From positions 10,957,822 through 11,021,821 of the forward strand of contig NC_135570.1 in NCBI RefSeq assembly GCF_964340395.1: a stretch of 64,000 nucleotides of DNA, in the 5' to 3' direction. Source of the DNA: Glandiceps talaboti. Lineage: Eukaryota > Hemichordata > Enteropneusta > Spengelidae. Below, in pieces: positions 49,394-60,100 of the stretch (its first letter is position 1; each line of letters begins with the position of its first letter). The position numbers and the translations under genes are program-made. The notes below the pieces were generated by a model that had not been told where the DNA came from, did no database searches, and saw nothing but the letters and a program-made list of their open reading frames with translations.

Positions 49394-50315
49394 GTAAGCT
49401 GAAAATCTTTATAAAAATAATAACAATGTTGATTTTTTTTTAAACACAGCACTTTCCCACTCTGTGCTCATAGCAATTATTACATGGCATGGACCTATAG
49501 TGACACAGCGACCTCGTATATTTCAGTTCCCGAATCCCTAGCGCGGCGATCAGCCCATTGCAGTCTTTGTTTTATCGCATAGGATTAAAGCATTCACGTT
49601 GCACCCTCTATCCTACCAGGTTCTCAATTTTACAGCTGCAAAATCGTGGTTTTTAGTCATTCAGAAAACAGCCGGCAGCGTATTGTTATTTTCAGATGTA
49701 ATGAAATCGACATTTTTCGTAAGTTTGGACTGTTAAAGCAAGATAATAAATTTGAAACTACCACAACACTTACTTTTTTTATAACTTTAAAAAAAAGTTA
49801 ATCAACCGACCGATCCATCATTTTTAGGGTGTTACAATGAGAAACATGGAATTAGGTACGGGCGCCCAAAGGGGAGAGGTGTTGTACATAGTTCATTCTT
49901 GTTTTTAAGTTCTAAATTAACATGTGACAAGCCTCGGTGTTGTGATTGGTCAAAATACCTGCAGATATTTGATGACGTCACGAAAGGCTCATCCTAGTTT
50001 CTAGTATCACCTAGTTCAAGAAATTCCGTAATAAAGAATCTCAGAAACTCTTTTATTCCAGTGTTTCAAGAACAGCAATCATAAAAGTGGAATTTTTAAC
50101 TTTCTTAACCATATCATATACCGTGGTATAAACGAAAGGAAATGTCTTCAACTTTTCATCTTATTACATCACCAGTAAATAAGAGACACGACCAGTTTTA
50201 TCTTGTGCACGCCTGACGTCACGATAACCGAGACAAAGAATGGTGTGACGACAAATCCATATTTCATAGAGATTCAGTAAATAAGCTAAGCTTGTCTTTT
50301 ATATCATTTGTCTAG
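49394..50315. other. NPC1 intron 3, nothing recognised
   Basis: Ends TTTGTCTAG; no repeat or RNA supported. Confidence 0.6.
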
Positions 50316-50416
50316 ATCCCCAAATACGGTTCAGTGTACTACACCGTATGCAGATTCGTGTATGGGTGAATACTCGGGTCCAAACTACGCCTACACGTGT
50401 CTTGGCGGCTTTGAAG
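50316..50416 (+). CDS. NPC1: NPC1 exon 4: middle luminal domain
   Basis: Acceptor GTCTAG, donor GAAG/GTAACT. Completes the Lys codon from exon 3 and reads SPNTVQCTTPYADSCMGEYS and YTCLGGFE, matching the Cys-flanked GGY/F region of the family. Leaves one base of an Asp codon. Confidence 0.92.
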
Positions 50417-50432
50417 GTAACTCTTTGAACAG

Positions 50433-50665
50433 TCTACTTTGGTGTTATGAGTTGTACTTGATAGGAATGCTATAAATGATTATTGTGCATACAGAAAACG
50501 CTTTACCTTGGTGTTAAGGGTTGTACTTGATATGGATGCTATAAATTATTGTGGTACATACAGAAAATGCTTTACTTTGGTGTTATGGGTTGTAGTTGAT
50601 ATGGATGCTATAAATGATTGTGGTACATACAGAAAATGCTTTACTTTGGTGTTATGGGTTGCACG
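50433..50665 (+). repeat. Tandem repeat of about 72 bp, three units
   Basis: Units carry TTGGTGTTA(T/A)G(A/G)GTTGTA, ATGGATGCTATAAAT and CATACAGAAAA(T/C)GCTTTAC; NPC1 intron 4. Confidence 0.85.
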
Positions 50666-50998
50666 TAGTGTCACTACTGTTATCAAAACATTACAGTTTT
50701 ACTGCAAGTTCTACAATAACTAACAACACACTAATGGGTGTATACAATGTACAGCTCTGCGGATGGTTCGCTGTAATTGGGTAGAAAGATGTGTTTAAAA
50801 TGACACCTGTTGCCTACTTTGTTAATAATCGTTATCAGAAATTACAGTTACATGTGCTATCCAATTACATGTCTTTTTTATCATTCCGATGGTTTCACAT
50901 AAGCCCAGTCATCTGTTGGTGCTATTATACTAAGTAACAGTCATCAACATCGTTGCCACCAAAGCAACGCTTGCATTGTCGTCACCATCATCGTCACT

Positions 50999-51092
50999 GT
51001 CGCAACTGCCACCACCACCACCACCACCACCACCACCACCACCACCACCACCACCACCACCACCACCACCACCACCACCACCGGCATCGGCA
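50999..51092. repeat. (CAC)n microsatellite
   Basis: CAC run ending in CGGCATCGG variants; poly-His/poly-Val frames are artefacts. NPC1 intron 4. Confidence 0.95.
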
Positions 51093-51367
51093 CCGGCACC
51101 ACCTTCGTCATTTCAATTGTCACATTATTATCACCACCAGCATTAACGTTATCATTGTTGTCAATTCCTTCTATCACCACGACCATCATAACCACAATTT
51201 ATAACATTACCCCCAACGCCATGAATGACAACAACCATACATCTCTATGCTAATAAATACACAATCGTACAAGAATATGAATCTAAAAGATGGACGCCTT
51301 CAGGTGAACAAGAAATCCTGTGAGGATGTTTCGTTTACTACAAAAAAAAATTGTGTTTCTTTCACAG

Positions 51368-51531
51368 ATTCTCTCTACAACAATGCAACCGCAATTTTGG
51401 TGACATTTTTGAACGATAATTACGTTGACAATGACGAAATCATAGACAAAGTGAAGGTTTGGGAAGCGGCTTTCCTAGATGTTGTAATGGCATGGAATAA
51501 CACTAACATGTCGATGTCTTACTACGCTGAG
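51368..51531 (+). CDS. NPC1: NPC1 exon 5: end of the middle luminal domain
   Basis: Acceptor TTTCACAG, donor GAG/GTAGGT. Reads DSLYNNATAILVTFLNDNYV, a close match to the NNATALVITF region, then KVWEAAFLDVV and ending SMSYYAE. It joins RSIEDEL in exon 6, a highly conserved junction. Phase 0 end. Confidence 0.96.
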
Positions 51532-52036
51532 GTAGGTTCATCATCACAACTTTCAACTTTACATTGTAACTTCAACAAATTTATATAGTTTTACATTTGG
51601 GTTTATAGCATTTTATACAGTCTGGATTCAGTTATATAGGTAAGGTGTCGAATTATGGATTCCTCCGATACCAGGCAACTGGTTCTGTAGGTGACTCTTT
51701 TCTGTGCAGTCATAATTCTGCATCTGCTAAAAAGTGGTGCAGATTTTGGAATTTGTTTGCGAATCATCCGTAATCATTTGCAATGACGTGCAATATTGCA
51801 AGCGTTACCCTAGACAGTGCAGTCAATATTAATGTGTGGTTGAATGAAGAATTTGTAAAATGTGTACGAGTTTCAGCGAATTTCTACGCATAGTTGAACA
51901 CCACTTTCATTAATGATGGTATTGTCAGCAGACATGTCTACATTATTTTGTTCTTATGTTTAGTGGCAGATTAGTAATACACACAGTGATGATTAAGAGT
52001 GGACCTACTATACTGCCTTAGGGAACACCAATGTGT

Positions 52037-52113
52037 ACGTCTGTGTCCGTGTCTGTGTCTGTGTCTGTGTCTGTGTCTGTGTCTGTGTCTGTGTCTGTGT
52101 CCGTGTCTGTGTA
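52037..52113. repeat. (GTGTCT)n hexanucleotide repeat
   Basis: About 12 units with GTGTCC variants; NPC1 intron 5. Confidence 0.93.
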
Positions 52114-52153
52114 TAAAATTAATGTAGATATTGATTGCAAACTTCTTTTGCAG

Positions 52154-52285
52154 CGTTCAATTGAGGATGAGCTAATTCGTGCGAGTCAGGCCGATATCAT
52201 GACTATCGTATTGAGTTATGTCTTCATTTTCTGCTACATCACTATAGCTCTGGGAGAAATCTATAGATGTGACAAACGGCTACTT
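52154..52285 (+). CDS. NPC1: NPC1 exon 6: start of the sterol-sensing domain (TM3)
   Basis: Acceptor TTTTGCAG, donor CTT/GTGAGT, 44 codons, phase 0. RSIEDELIRASQADIMTIVL leads into TM3 (LSYVFIFCYITIALGEI), the first helix of the sterol-sensing domain. Confidence 0.97.
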
Positions 52286-52317
52286 GTGAGTATAGTATCG
52301 AATTCGAGAGACATATG

Positions 52318-52318
52318 C

Positions 52319-52390
<72 letters not shown>
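52318..52390. repeat. (TA)n, flank of element C'
   Basis: TA run in NPC1 intron 6. Confidence 0.97.
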
Positions 52391-52711
<321 letters not shown>

Positions 52712-52924
52712 CCCAATCCATCATACTAATTATCGCTTATGTCCAGTGACGTCGACAAGGAAGTGGTTGGCTGAGTTGAAATGGTTTGGTGTTGGATCAT
52801 TTTTGAGTCTGTGTGGTATATAGCCGTCCTATATGAATTTATCGCAATGGCTGTCAACTGACATACATTAAGTAACTATTTGTTTATAAATAGTATGAAT
52901 TTGTTCTCTATTTCCTTGTCATAG

Positions 52925-53107
52925 ATTGACTCCAAGGTAACACTTGGTTTGGGTGGTATCCTCCTCATCCTCTGTTCTGTCTTTGCCTCCATGGGTATCT
53001 ATGGTTACTTAGGTGTGGAGACGACGTTGATCATTATTGAGGTAGTTCCATTCTTGTTACTGGCGGTGGGAGCTGATATGATGTTCATCTTCGTGCTAGA
53101 TTATCAG
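52925..53107 (+). CDS. NPC1: NPC1 exon 7: sterol-sensing domain TM4-TM5
   Basis: Acceptor TTGTCATAG, donor CAG/GTAGGT, 61 codons, phase 0. Contains LGLGGILLILCSVFASMGIY and the TM5 signature IIIEVVPFLLLAVGAD. The Pro and Asp matching human Pro691 and Asp700, needed for sterol sensing, are kept; the Asn after that Asp is Met. Confidence 0.97.
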
Positions 53108-53428
53108 GTAGGTCTAGAATTGCAGGACCCAGTCATACACCGCCAAGAAAGAAGCAACTTTAGGGGGTAAAGTTGTCGATTTTGGCTCGTATGAGTCCTC
53201 TATATCAAAAGTTAAATCTATGCTGCTAACCTCGCGTGATGGGGGCCACGTGATGAAGCACGAGAATTCCAATGATTGGAAAGCATACGGGCTATACTTC
53301 ATTTTCAATACGTACAAAAGATTCAGATATGTTCATGCCAATATTTTTCTAGCCAATCACAGTGAGCCTTCGTCAGGGCTTCAGTCATACAGGAGTAGAG
53401 GGACAACACTAACGAAACACAGATACAC

Positions 53429-53603
53429 GGGGGGGGGGGGGGGGGGTTGAGGACCATTGCAATTTAATGTAATGTCAGTTGTTCTATTCCTTGTAAACTA
53501 TGTGTTGGCAGTTTTCATCGACCCTGCCCAAACTTAAAATAATGTGATAACGTGTTCAATAATTTCAAGTATAAATAGTATACAGAACATAAATTGTATC
53601 TGG

Positions 53604-53652
<49 letters not shown>

Positions 53653-53665
53653 CGACGACGACGAC

Positions 53666-53707
<42 letters not shown>

Positions 53708-53712
53708 AACAA
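53429..53712. repeat. G-run, then (CAA)n and (CGA)n
   Basis: G-run at 53429-53446; CAA at 53607-53652 changing to CGA/CAA to 53712. NPC1 intron 7. Confidence 0.93.
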
Positions 53713-53798
53713 CGATAAGGTTATTTATTAACTCCCGCATAAAATGAATAAACTTGTGGAGATTTATTCGAGATTCATCCTTTACTTCCCTCACACAG

Positions 53799-53913
53799 CG
53801 CTGTGAGCGTTTAGAAGGCGAAAGTCGTGAAGAACATATTGGTCGTGTGCTTGGAAATGTCGGCCCCAGTATGATACTGTGCAGTTTATCTGAATCAGTG
53901 GCATTCTTCTTAG
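53799..53913 (+). CDS. NPC1: NPC1 exon 8: sterol-sensing domain, loop and TM6
   Basis: Acceptor CACACAG, donor TTAG/GTAAGA; ends one base into a Gly codon. [14 protein letters not shown] and [14 protein letters not shown] match the conserved LGRVLGEVAPSM...SETVAFFLG segment. Confidence 0.97.
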
Positions 53914-54321
53914 GTAAGAACTTTAGTTCAGAATTAATTATTATTTCAATTGGAAGTGCATACCAATATGATGCCGCAAAAACTTAACCTAGAAAACAGA
54001 ACAGGAGGTCATGATCACTGAATGGTTACTGTTGTCTCAGTGTAGAACAGGGGGTAGTGATCATTGAATATTACAGAGGTCTGCTTGGAATTAAACTCTC
54101 TACAGATTGTCGGTTCGAATTCGATATCATCCCCGCTGCACTGGCCGAGTTTGTCAGTGTAATGTGTAGTTACGACGCGATTTTCAGAGCGAGAGCGAGG
54201 GAAAACGTCTTATAAAAACTAACAATGTTGTTATTGATATTATTGTTTTTTTTTTTATAAGAACAAAATGATGTGAGATAAACGGTCTAATAGTAATAAT
54301 CTCCATTCATTATCGTTAAAG
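53914..54321. other. NPC1 intron 8, nothing recognised
   Basis: No repeat beyond a short T-run; ends GTTAAAG. Confidence 0.6.
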
Positions 54322-54449
54322 GTGCCCTAACAACGATGCCTGCTGTAAGGACGTTCGCCCTCTACGCCGGTCTCGCTGTTCTGTTTGATTTCATGTTATT
54401 GATATCAGCATTTGTTGGTCTCATGGTATTGGATATAAGACGACAGGAA
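54322..54449 (+). CDS. NPC1: NPC1 exon 9: end of the sterol-sensing domain (TM7)
   Basis: Acceptor TTAAAG, donor GAA/GTAAGC, phase 0 end. [20 protein letters not shown], then [20 protein letters not shown], then QE, matching the conserved end of the domain (LDIKRQE in human). Confidence 0.97.
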
Positions 54450-54531
54450 GTAAGCTTTTCAAAACATAGTTGGATTGATTATGAACGTACAGGGAAAAAA
54501 TGATTTGTAGACTGTTTTGCAGTCACTATTT

Positions 54532-54611
54532 CGAGTTACCCACACTCTTGCCGTTGAGGGCTCCATATATAGGTGGGTGGAGCCCTCAACGGCATTAGTC
54601 TGGGTAACCGA
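54532..54611. repeat. Hairpin with 15-bp perfect core
   Basis: CCGTTGAGGGCTCCA (54551-54565) and TGGAGCCCTCAACGG (54578-54592). Outer CGAGTTACCCA pairs imperfectly with TGGGTAACCG. NPC1 intron 9. Confidence 0.8.
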
Positions 54612-54915
54612 GACTACTCGCTAAATGGTTTTTGGACTTATACCAACGAGTTTTACTGTGGTTCGGCATCTGTATTGTATTTGTATTCAATATTAGTACA
54701 TTATTTTAACAGTACAAGTAATTTATTTTCTTTTTTCTCAAATTTTCCAAATGAATTATTCTGTACACACACGCACATTGTAATCTAGTCTTCTTTGCCT
54801 ACAGTTGAAAATATAAATCAAGTCAATTTTTTTGTATATGTAATGCCTAATGGGCTATTCGTTTAGCTTTGACTAAAACTGTTTTGTTTTGGTTGCTATC
54901 TTTCTAACCACACAG

Positions 54916-55056
54916 GGTGGGCGATTTGATATCTGTTGCTGCATTCCACCAAAAACGAAATCCAACGAACAACCTGAGCATAAAGAACTACTGCAAGGCT
55001 TTATGAAGAAATACTATGCACCATTTCTTGTTAATAAATGGGTCCGTGCATGCATG
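54916..55056 (+). CDS. NPC1: NPC1 exon 10: cytosolic loop
   Basis: Acceptor CACACAG, donor ATG/GTATGT, 47 codons, phase 0. GGRFDICCCIPPK then LLQGFMKKYYAPFLVNKWVR: the loop after TM7, matching the human DIFCC...FFKNSY(S/A)P(L/F)L segment. Confidence 0.94.
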
Positions 55057-55201
55057 GTATGTTTTAATGTGTTCATTCTAACCAAACATGGACATGTATT
55101 AGTCGGGGTATTAGTTAACGTTTACAATGACAATGACAGAGAGCTGAGGAGAAAGAGACAAACAGGCACAGATACAGAGACAGACACATGCATAGTACAT
55201 A

Positions 55202-55261
55202 GATAGACAGACAGACAGACAAACACACACACATACATACATACATACATACATACATACA

Positions 55262-55293
<32 letters not shown>

Positions 55294-55312
55294 CAGACAG
55301 ACAGACAGACAA
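55202..55312. repeat. (GACA)n-(CA)n-(CATA)n-(GACA)n
   Basis: Compound array in NPC1 intron 10. Confidence 0.95.
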
Positions 55313-55396
55313 ATGCACACAAACAAAACGTACACACAACACACACATACATGTCTTCCATATAGTTTTTAATGCATGTTTTGTTTTTCTTCCTAG

Positions 55397-55486
55397 ATGA
55401 TTCTCTTTGTTGGATTTTTCTGTTGTTGTATGGTGTGGATGAGTAATATTCAGATTGGTCTCGATGCATCCCTATCCATGCCTAGG
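55397..55486 (+). CDS. NPC1: NPC1 exon 11: TM8 and start of the C-terminal luminal domain
   Basis: Acceptor TTCCTAG, donor AGG/GTAAGA, 30 codons, phase 0. MILFVGFFCCCMVWM completes TM8; NIQIGLDASLSMPR matches the conserved VDIGLDQSLSMP motif. Confidence 0.96.
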
Positions 55487-55498
55487 GTAAGACTTTTA

Positions 55499-56018
55499 AC
55501 TGTGTATTCCATCATGGTTTATGAGTTTAACTGTGTATCTCATCATGGTATATGAGTTTAACTGTGTATCCCATCATGGTATACGAGTTTAACTCTGTAT
55601 CTCATCATGGTATATGAGTTTAACTCTGTATTCCATCATGGTGTATGAGTTTAACTATGTATCGCATCACGGTATATGAGTTTAACTATGTATCTCATCA
55701 TGGTATATGAGTTTAACTCTGTATTCCATCATGGTGTATGAGTTTAACTATGTATCGCATCATGGTATATGAGTTTAACTATGTATCTCATCATGGTATA
55801 TGAGTTTAACTCTGTATCTCATCATGGTATATGAGTTTAACTCTGTATTCCATCATGGTGTATGAGTTTAACTATGTATCGCATCATGGTATATGAGTTT
55901 AACTATGTATCTCATCATGGTATATGAGTTTAACTCTGTATCTCATCATGGTATATGAGTTTAACTGTGTATCTCATCATGGTGTATGAGTTTAACTCTG
56001 TATCCCATCATGGTATAT
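55499..56018 (+). repeat. 31-bp minisatellite, about 17 units, with 3-unit higher order
   Basis: Unit GTATCTCATCATGGTATATG plus AGTTTAACTCT. Variants TATTCC, TATCGC and TATCTC follow each other in a fixed order three times (units 5-7, 8-10 and 12-14), giving a 93-bp higher-order period. NPC1 intron 11. Confidence 0.92.
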
Positions 56019-56291
56019 GAATCATGTCAGCGAAAAAAAAAGTGGTCTGGCTTACAAGAATTGGACAACTGGTACAAAGAACTTCAGAAAGCCTACTGAT
56101 ATGTGAAATTAATTGAATATACAAGCCACATTTGTACTCATTTATTTCACACTGACAATACAATATACAGCAATGATAGACAGTTCCAGATTGAGATATC
56201 TATTCAGATTAAATAGTTCAATTGATTGATGCCAACTGCCACTAATGCTCGGCTATAAAGATGCATGAACATGAACTAAAACTGTGGCATT

Positions 56292-56915
56292 CACAGGGAA
56301 CCTTGCACATCCTAGCGCTAGGAAGAAGAGCACAGCTATGTACCAGCTGTGTGCCTCACAGTCCTGTTACAGGGTATATTTTTTCAAAGCGTGGTTGTGA
56401 AAAATATGCCTGTTGTATGGATGTGGAATACCGCCTCTGTGCCATGACTGTTATACACAACCCAGTACCATAGCTGTGTACTACATACCTAGCACACAGT
56501 TATGCACATATATGTAACAGCTATGGTGTCAGTAATAATACCCTGTAACAACCCTTTTGTTCATATCTGACTAGCATTGCTCACATAGCTGGTACATGGC
56601 TATGGGAAATACCTATGTTACAGCTATGCTAACATAGCTGGTACATGGCTGTGGGAAAAAGCTCTTGTACATGGATATTGTAAAAAGCTATGCAGCATTG
56701 CTATTTTTCACATCCATGTTACATTGATGTGGGCATACCAGTTACACATGTCAAATCTAGGTATGTTACACCTAGTGTGTTGGTCAGAGCTGTTACAGGG
56801 ATACTGTGCACATAGCTGGTACAGTTCCCTGTGGCTCCACTGAGCTGGTACAGCTATGTGCACAAGCCTGTCTTGGGTATGTGACTGTTACAGGGGTATG
56901 TAAGGTTCCCTGTGT
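56292..56915. repeat. Diverged fold-back element in NPC1 intron 11
   Basis: CACAGGGAACCTTGCA at the left and TAAGGTTCCCTGTG at the right are inverted. Inside, CAGCTATGTACCAGCT-type and TGTTACAGGG motifs recur in both orientations. The apparent frame at 56261-56473 is an accident of the repeat. Confidence 0.6.
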
Positions 56916-57448
56916 TGATATAAGCTGTCAGCAAACATTGATGTAATCATACATTATATTGTTATTATATATGATGAGCTGACCATAGCGGCAGCTGTTT
57001 AGCCTGCGGTCAGAAAAAGATGTAAGGTTATACACCCACAGTAGGGAAGCCTTCCTGATAGCTTAGCGTTAATTAGCTTTACTATTACAATACAACATAT
57101 GGAAAGTATGGTAGAGTAAATACATACACAAAATGTCACATTACATACAGCATATTTTGTGGAAAGCATGGTATAGTAAGTTAACATAGACAAAATGCCA
57201 CAATGCAGCACTCATAATTTATCTGCTGAAAAGATCTGTTTTGATTTACATGTGTCAGAAAGGATTGTCTTTTCTCCAGCATGTGTTTGTTAGACTTCCA
57301 TGATTGAGTCTACATTATGGAGACTTCCAGTGTTTATATCCATACAACAAAAATACTTCTATCACCCACTTGAGTAATCTACCTTGTTGAACAATTACAA
57401 TTTTAGTTTGGGTATAGCTTTAACAATAATTTTTACATCTTTCCACAG
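56916..57448. other. End of NPC1 intron 11, nothing recognised
   Basis: A GGAAAG(T/C)ATGGTA(G/T)AGTAA motif occurs twice about 75 bp apart (57100, 57160). Ends CTTTCCACAG. Confidence 0.5.
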
Positions 57449-57639
57449 GATTCCTATGTGTTAGACTTCTTCACTGATTTAGGTTCATACCTCAGTGTTG
57501 GTTCCCCAGTCTATTTCGTTGTAGTACATGGCTATAATTATTCTCATATCTCTGGACAAAACAAAATATGTGGTAGTGCTGGCTGTAATCAAGATTCACT
57601 TACACAACAAATTTACTTCGCTGCACAAGATCCTGACTT
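57449..57639 (+). CDS. NPC1: NPC1 exon 12: C-terminal luminal domain
   Basis: Acceptor TTCCACAG, donor CTT/GTAAGT. DSYVLDFFTDLGSYLSVGSP and VYFVV, then GQNKICGSAGCNQDSLTQQI, matching SMPDDSYM...GPPVYFV...CGGMGCNNDSLVQQI. Leaves two bases of a Phe codon. Confidence 0.97.
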
Positions 57640-57796
57640 GTAAGTCTTAATAATGTGGTTAAGTGGCAAATATATCTGCCCCCTCTATGTTTCTGTCAGT
57701 CTTTTTCAGTGCATTTCTCCCATTCCTTAGTCTCTTTGTCTTGCTCTTTCTCCCCATCTCTATATTTCTTTCTAAGTTTGCTTGTTTATGTGTGTT

Positions 57797-58045
57797 GTAT
57801 GTATGTATGTATGTATGTATGTATGTATGTATGTATGTATGTATGGATGCATGGATGGATGGATGGATGGATGGATGGATGTATGTATGTATGTATGTAT
57901 GTATGTATGTATGTATGTATGTATGTATGTATGTATGTATGTATGTATGTATGTATGTATGTATGTATGTATGTATGTATGTATGTATGTATGTATGTAT
58001 GGATGCATGGATGGATGGATGGATGGATGGATGTATGTATGTATG

Positions 58046-58079
<34 letters not shown>

Positions 58080-58098
58080 TGTATGTATGTATGTATAT
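57797..58098. repeat. (GTAT)n array with two identical GGATGCATGGAT modules
   Basis: GTAT runs separated by two near-identical modules (about 57841-57880 and 57999-58032) made of GGATGCATGGATGGATGGAT units, so a block of about 158 bp was duplicated. NPC1 intron 12. Confidence 0.95.
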
Positions 58099-58202
58099 TT
58101 GTGTGTGTGCATGTGTGTATAGATAGACATACGACATATATCTTGATGTATATAAACCCCCTATATAACACATATGAACATTTTTTGTTTACTATCTTGC
58201 AG

Positions 58203-58345
58203 TACAACCATTACTCTTCCGGCTATGTCATGGATTGATGACTACTTTGATTGGATAACTCCAAGTATATCCCCAGTTAGACCATGTTGTCGAGAATTTG
58301 TAAGGGGCCCAGATGTAGGCGAGTTCTGCCCCGCTGATTATGAAC
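58203..58345 (+). CDS. NPC1: NPC1 exon 13: C-terminal luminal domain
   Basis: Acceptor CTTGCAG, donor GAAC/GTAAGT. LPAMSWIDDYFDWI matches the conserved SSWIDDYFDWV; PCCREF matches the adjoining CC pair. Ends one base into a Pro codon. Confidence 0.96.
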
Positions 58346-59018
58346 GTAAGTAATAATTTTAACTGTCAATGTGTTTTTCATTGAAATGGGATTACATGAT
58401 AACATTGATTGCCCAAAGTTTGAAACTAAGGCTTTACAATGACAATTTAAACTAAAAATCACAACCTGATTGGTCCAAAATCTTAATTTATACATTTCTA
58501 TTTCATGTTGCCTTAAATGTCCTTGATCCCCAAAATACAAACCTAACAGGATTAGATTTAATATCACAGGCTCAAGTAATATTTTCTGCCTCATTTCTAC
58601 AGAAAGTTTATGTGACAGCAATGATGCAGCCAGTCTTTCTATTACATTGCTATCTTTCTTTCAATTCATGTACTGTTTATACACTGTTAATTATTTATCT
58701 CCATCAAAGCCAATTAGAATAGTTGTCATAGTGAGTGTCAGATTGACACCGGCACATGGGTTGTTCAAACTTGCCTATTCAGAAACAAATAGGTATGGCG
58801 AGGCTTGACTAAAAGATTTACAATTCTGTCATTCTAACCATTTGACTAGTAGATTTACAATTCTGTCATTCTAACCACTGAACTGTCATGACGCCTTGTT
58901 TTAAGTATACACAGTTTGTACACATGCATCCAACCAAGCTTACATCACTTTATGGCACTAAATTGTTTCACTTATGTGGCCAACTAATTTTCAAGGTAAT
59001 ATATTTTATGTCCAATAG
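58346..59018. other. NPC1 intron 13 with one 38-bp tandem pair
   Basis: AGATTTACAATTCTGTCATT...CTAACCA is present twice at about 58815-58880. Otherwise nothing is recognised. Confidence 0.6.
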
Positions 59019-59142
59019 CATTTATTAATTGTGAGCCCTGTTTACCGACTGAAGACCGAGGGAAACGACCGACGGTGCTTCAGTTTGAAGAATATCTACC
59101 GTGGTTCCTCGAGGATAACCCGAATTTATACTGTTCAAAGGG
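59019..59142 (+). CDS. NPC1: NPC1 exon 14: C-terminal luminal domain
   Basis: Acceptor TCCAATAG, donor AAGGG/GTAAGA. CEPCLPTEDRGKRPT and FEEYLPWFLEDNPNLYCSKG correspond to CVRCRPLT...FLPMFLSDNPNPKCGKG. Confidence 0.95.
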
Positions 59143-59429
59143 GTAAGATTTATTCTTTTTCTACCATTTGTACTAATGATTACTGATTCTGATATTTTCC
59201 ACAAAGAAAACACAAGGAAATGTTCTCAAATGGTTTGCGAAATGTCTCCATATTTTTTCTCAAGATGAGTTGCTCGTTCTTAATTATCACAAAATCATTT
59301 TAAGACAAACCATGTTCAACTAGTTATCAAATTAAACTGCAAGCTCTCAGACCAGTAGGCCTAAAAACCTCACTCACCAAAAGATTGCATTGTCATCAGT
59401 ATCATTTGATAATTTGTTTTTCTCTTCAG

Positions 59430-59485
59430 CGGCAAAGCTGCGTATGGTCCCCTTGTGGAGTTGTATGACAATGGTACATATGCAG
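59430..59485 (+). CDS. NPC1: NPC1 exon 15: C-terminal luminal domain (short exon)
   Basis: Acceptor CTCTTCAG, donor GCAG/GTAAGC, 56 bp. Reads GKAAYGPLVELYDNGTYA, matching GHAAY...G. Ends one base into an Ala codon. Confidence 0.93.
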
Positions 59486-59509
59486 GTAAGCCTAAGTTAA
59501 AAATTACAT

Positions 59510-59850
59510 TGTCAGTGGTGGTGATGGTGTTGGTGGTATTGGTGGTGTTAGTGGTATTGGTGATGTTGGTGGTATTGGTGGTGATGGTGGTGTTGTTGTT
59601 GTTGTTGTTGTTGGTGGTATTGGTGGTGATGGTGGTGGGGGTGCTGGTGCTGATGGTGGTGGTGGTGTTGCTGGTTGTGGTGATGATGATGAATATGATG
59701 CTGCTGCTGGTGGTGATGGCAGTGGGGGTGCTGGTGCTGTGGTGGTGCTGCTGGTGTTGTTGTTGCTGGTGCTGCTGATGATGATATTGATGATGATTAT
59801 GGTGGTGTTGGTGGCGGTGGGGAGGATGTTGACAACGGCAATGATGATGG
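59510..59850. repeat. (GGTGTT/GGTGAT)n interrupted trinucleotide array
   Basis: GGT-based hexanucleotide variants filling most of NPC1 intron 15; long frames on both strands are artefacts. Confidence 0.92.
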
Positions 59851-59868
59851 TGATAATGGTGGCAATGG

Positions 59869-59922
59869 CTATGGCTTTCATGACTTATCATACGTACTGT
59901 ATAATTGACAATGTCACAAGAT
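59869..59922 (+). pseudogene. Partial extra copy of NPC1 exon 16
   Basis: CTATGGCTTTCATGACTTATCA then ATTGACAATGTCACAAG repeats the first about 50 bp of exon 16 (CTACGGCCTTCATGACTTATCA ... ATTGACAACATCACAAG), with a 13-bp insertion and substitutions. It lies 90 bp upstream of the real exon. It has no acceptor AG directly before it and meets stops, so it is a duplicated scrap, not an alternative exon. Confidence 0.75.
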
Positions 59923-59958
59923 AATTCTCGGTTTATTTGTTTTTCATTTCCTCTTCAG

Positions 59959-60100
59959 CTACGGCCTTCATGACTTATCACACTGTATTGACAACATCAC
60001 AAGCTATTACAGACGGACTTCTGAAAGCTCGGCACATTGCTGATAACATAACAACCTCTCTAAACGCAGATGGGGGAGACTTCTACGTTTTCCCATACAG
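59959..60100 (+). CDS. NPC1: NPC1 exon 16: C-terminal luminal domain
   Basis: Acceptor CTCTTCAG, donor ACAG/GTAACT. ATAFMTYHTVLTTSQAITDG, then LLKARHIADNITTSL and FYVFPY, matching ATYFMTYHTVL...KKARLIASNVT...VFPYS. Leaves two bases of a Ser codon. Confidence 0.97.

Noticed and set aside
54108-54125. GGTTCGAATTC as the B box of a tRNA gene
   Set aside because: No acceptor stem, anticodon arm or A box at the right distance.
57655-58238. 190-residue Met-Tyr-Val-Cys frame and its antisense
   Set aside because: Translation of the GTAT/GGAT array inside NPC1 intron 12.
59370-59891. Thr/Asn/His-rich 173-residue frame on the minus strand
   Set aside because: Translation of a GGT-type array in NPC1 intron 15.
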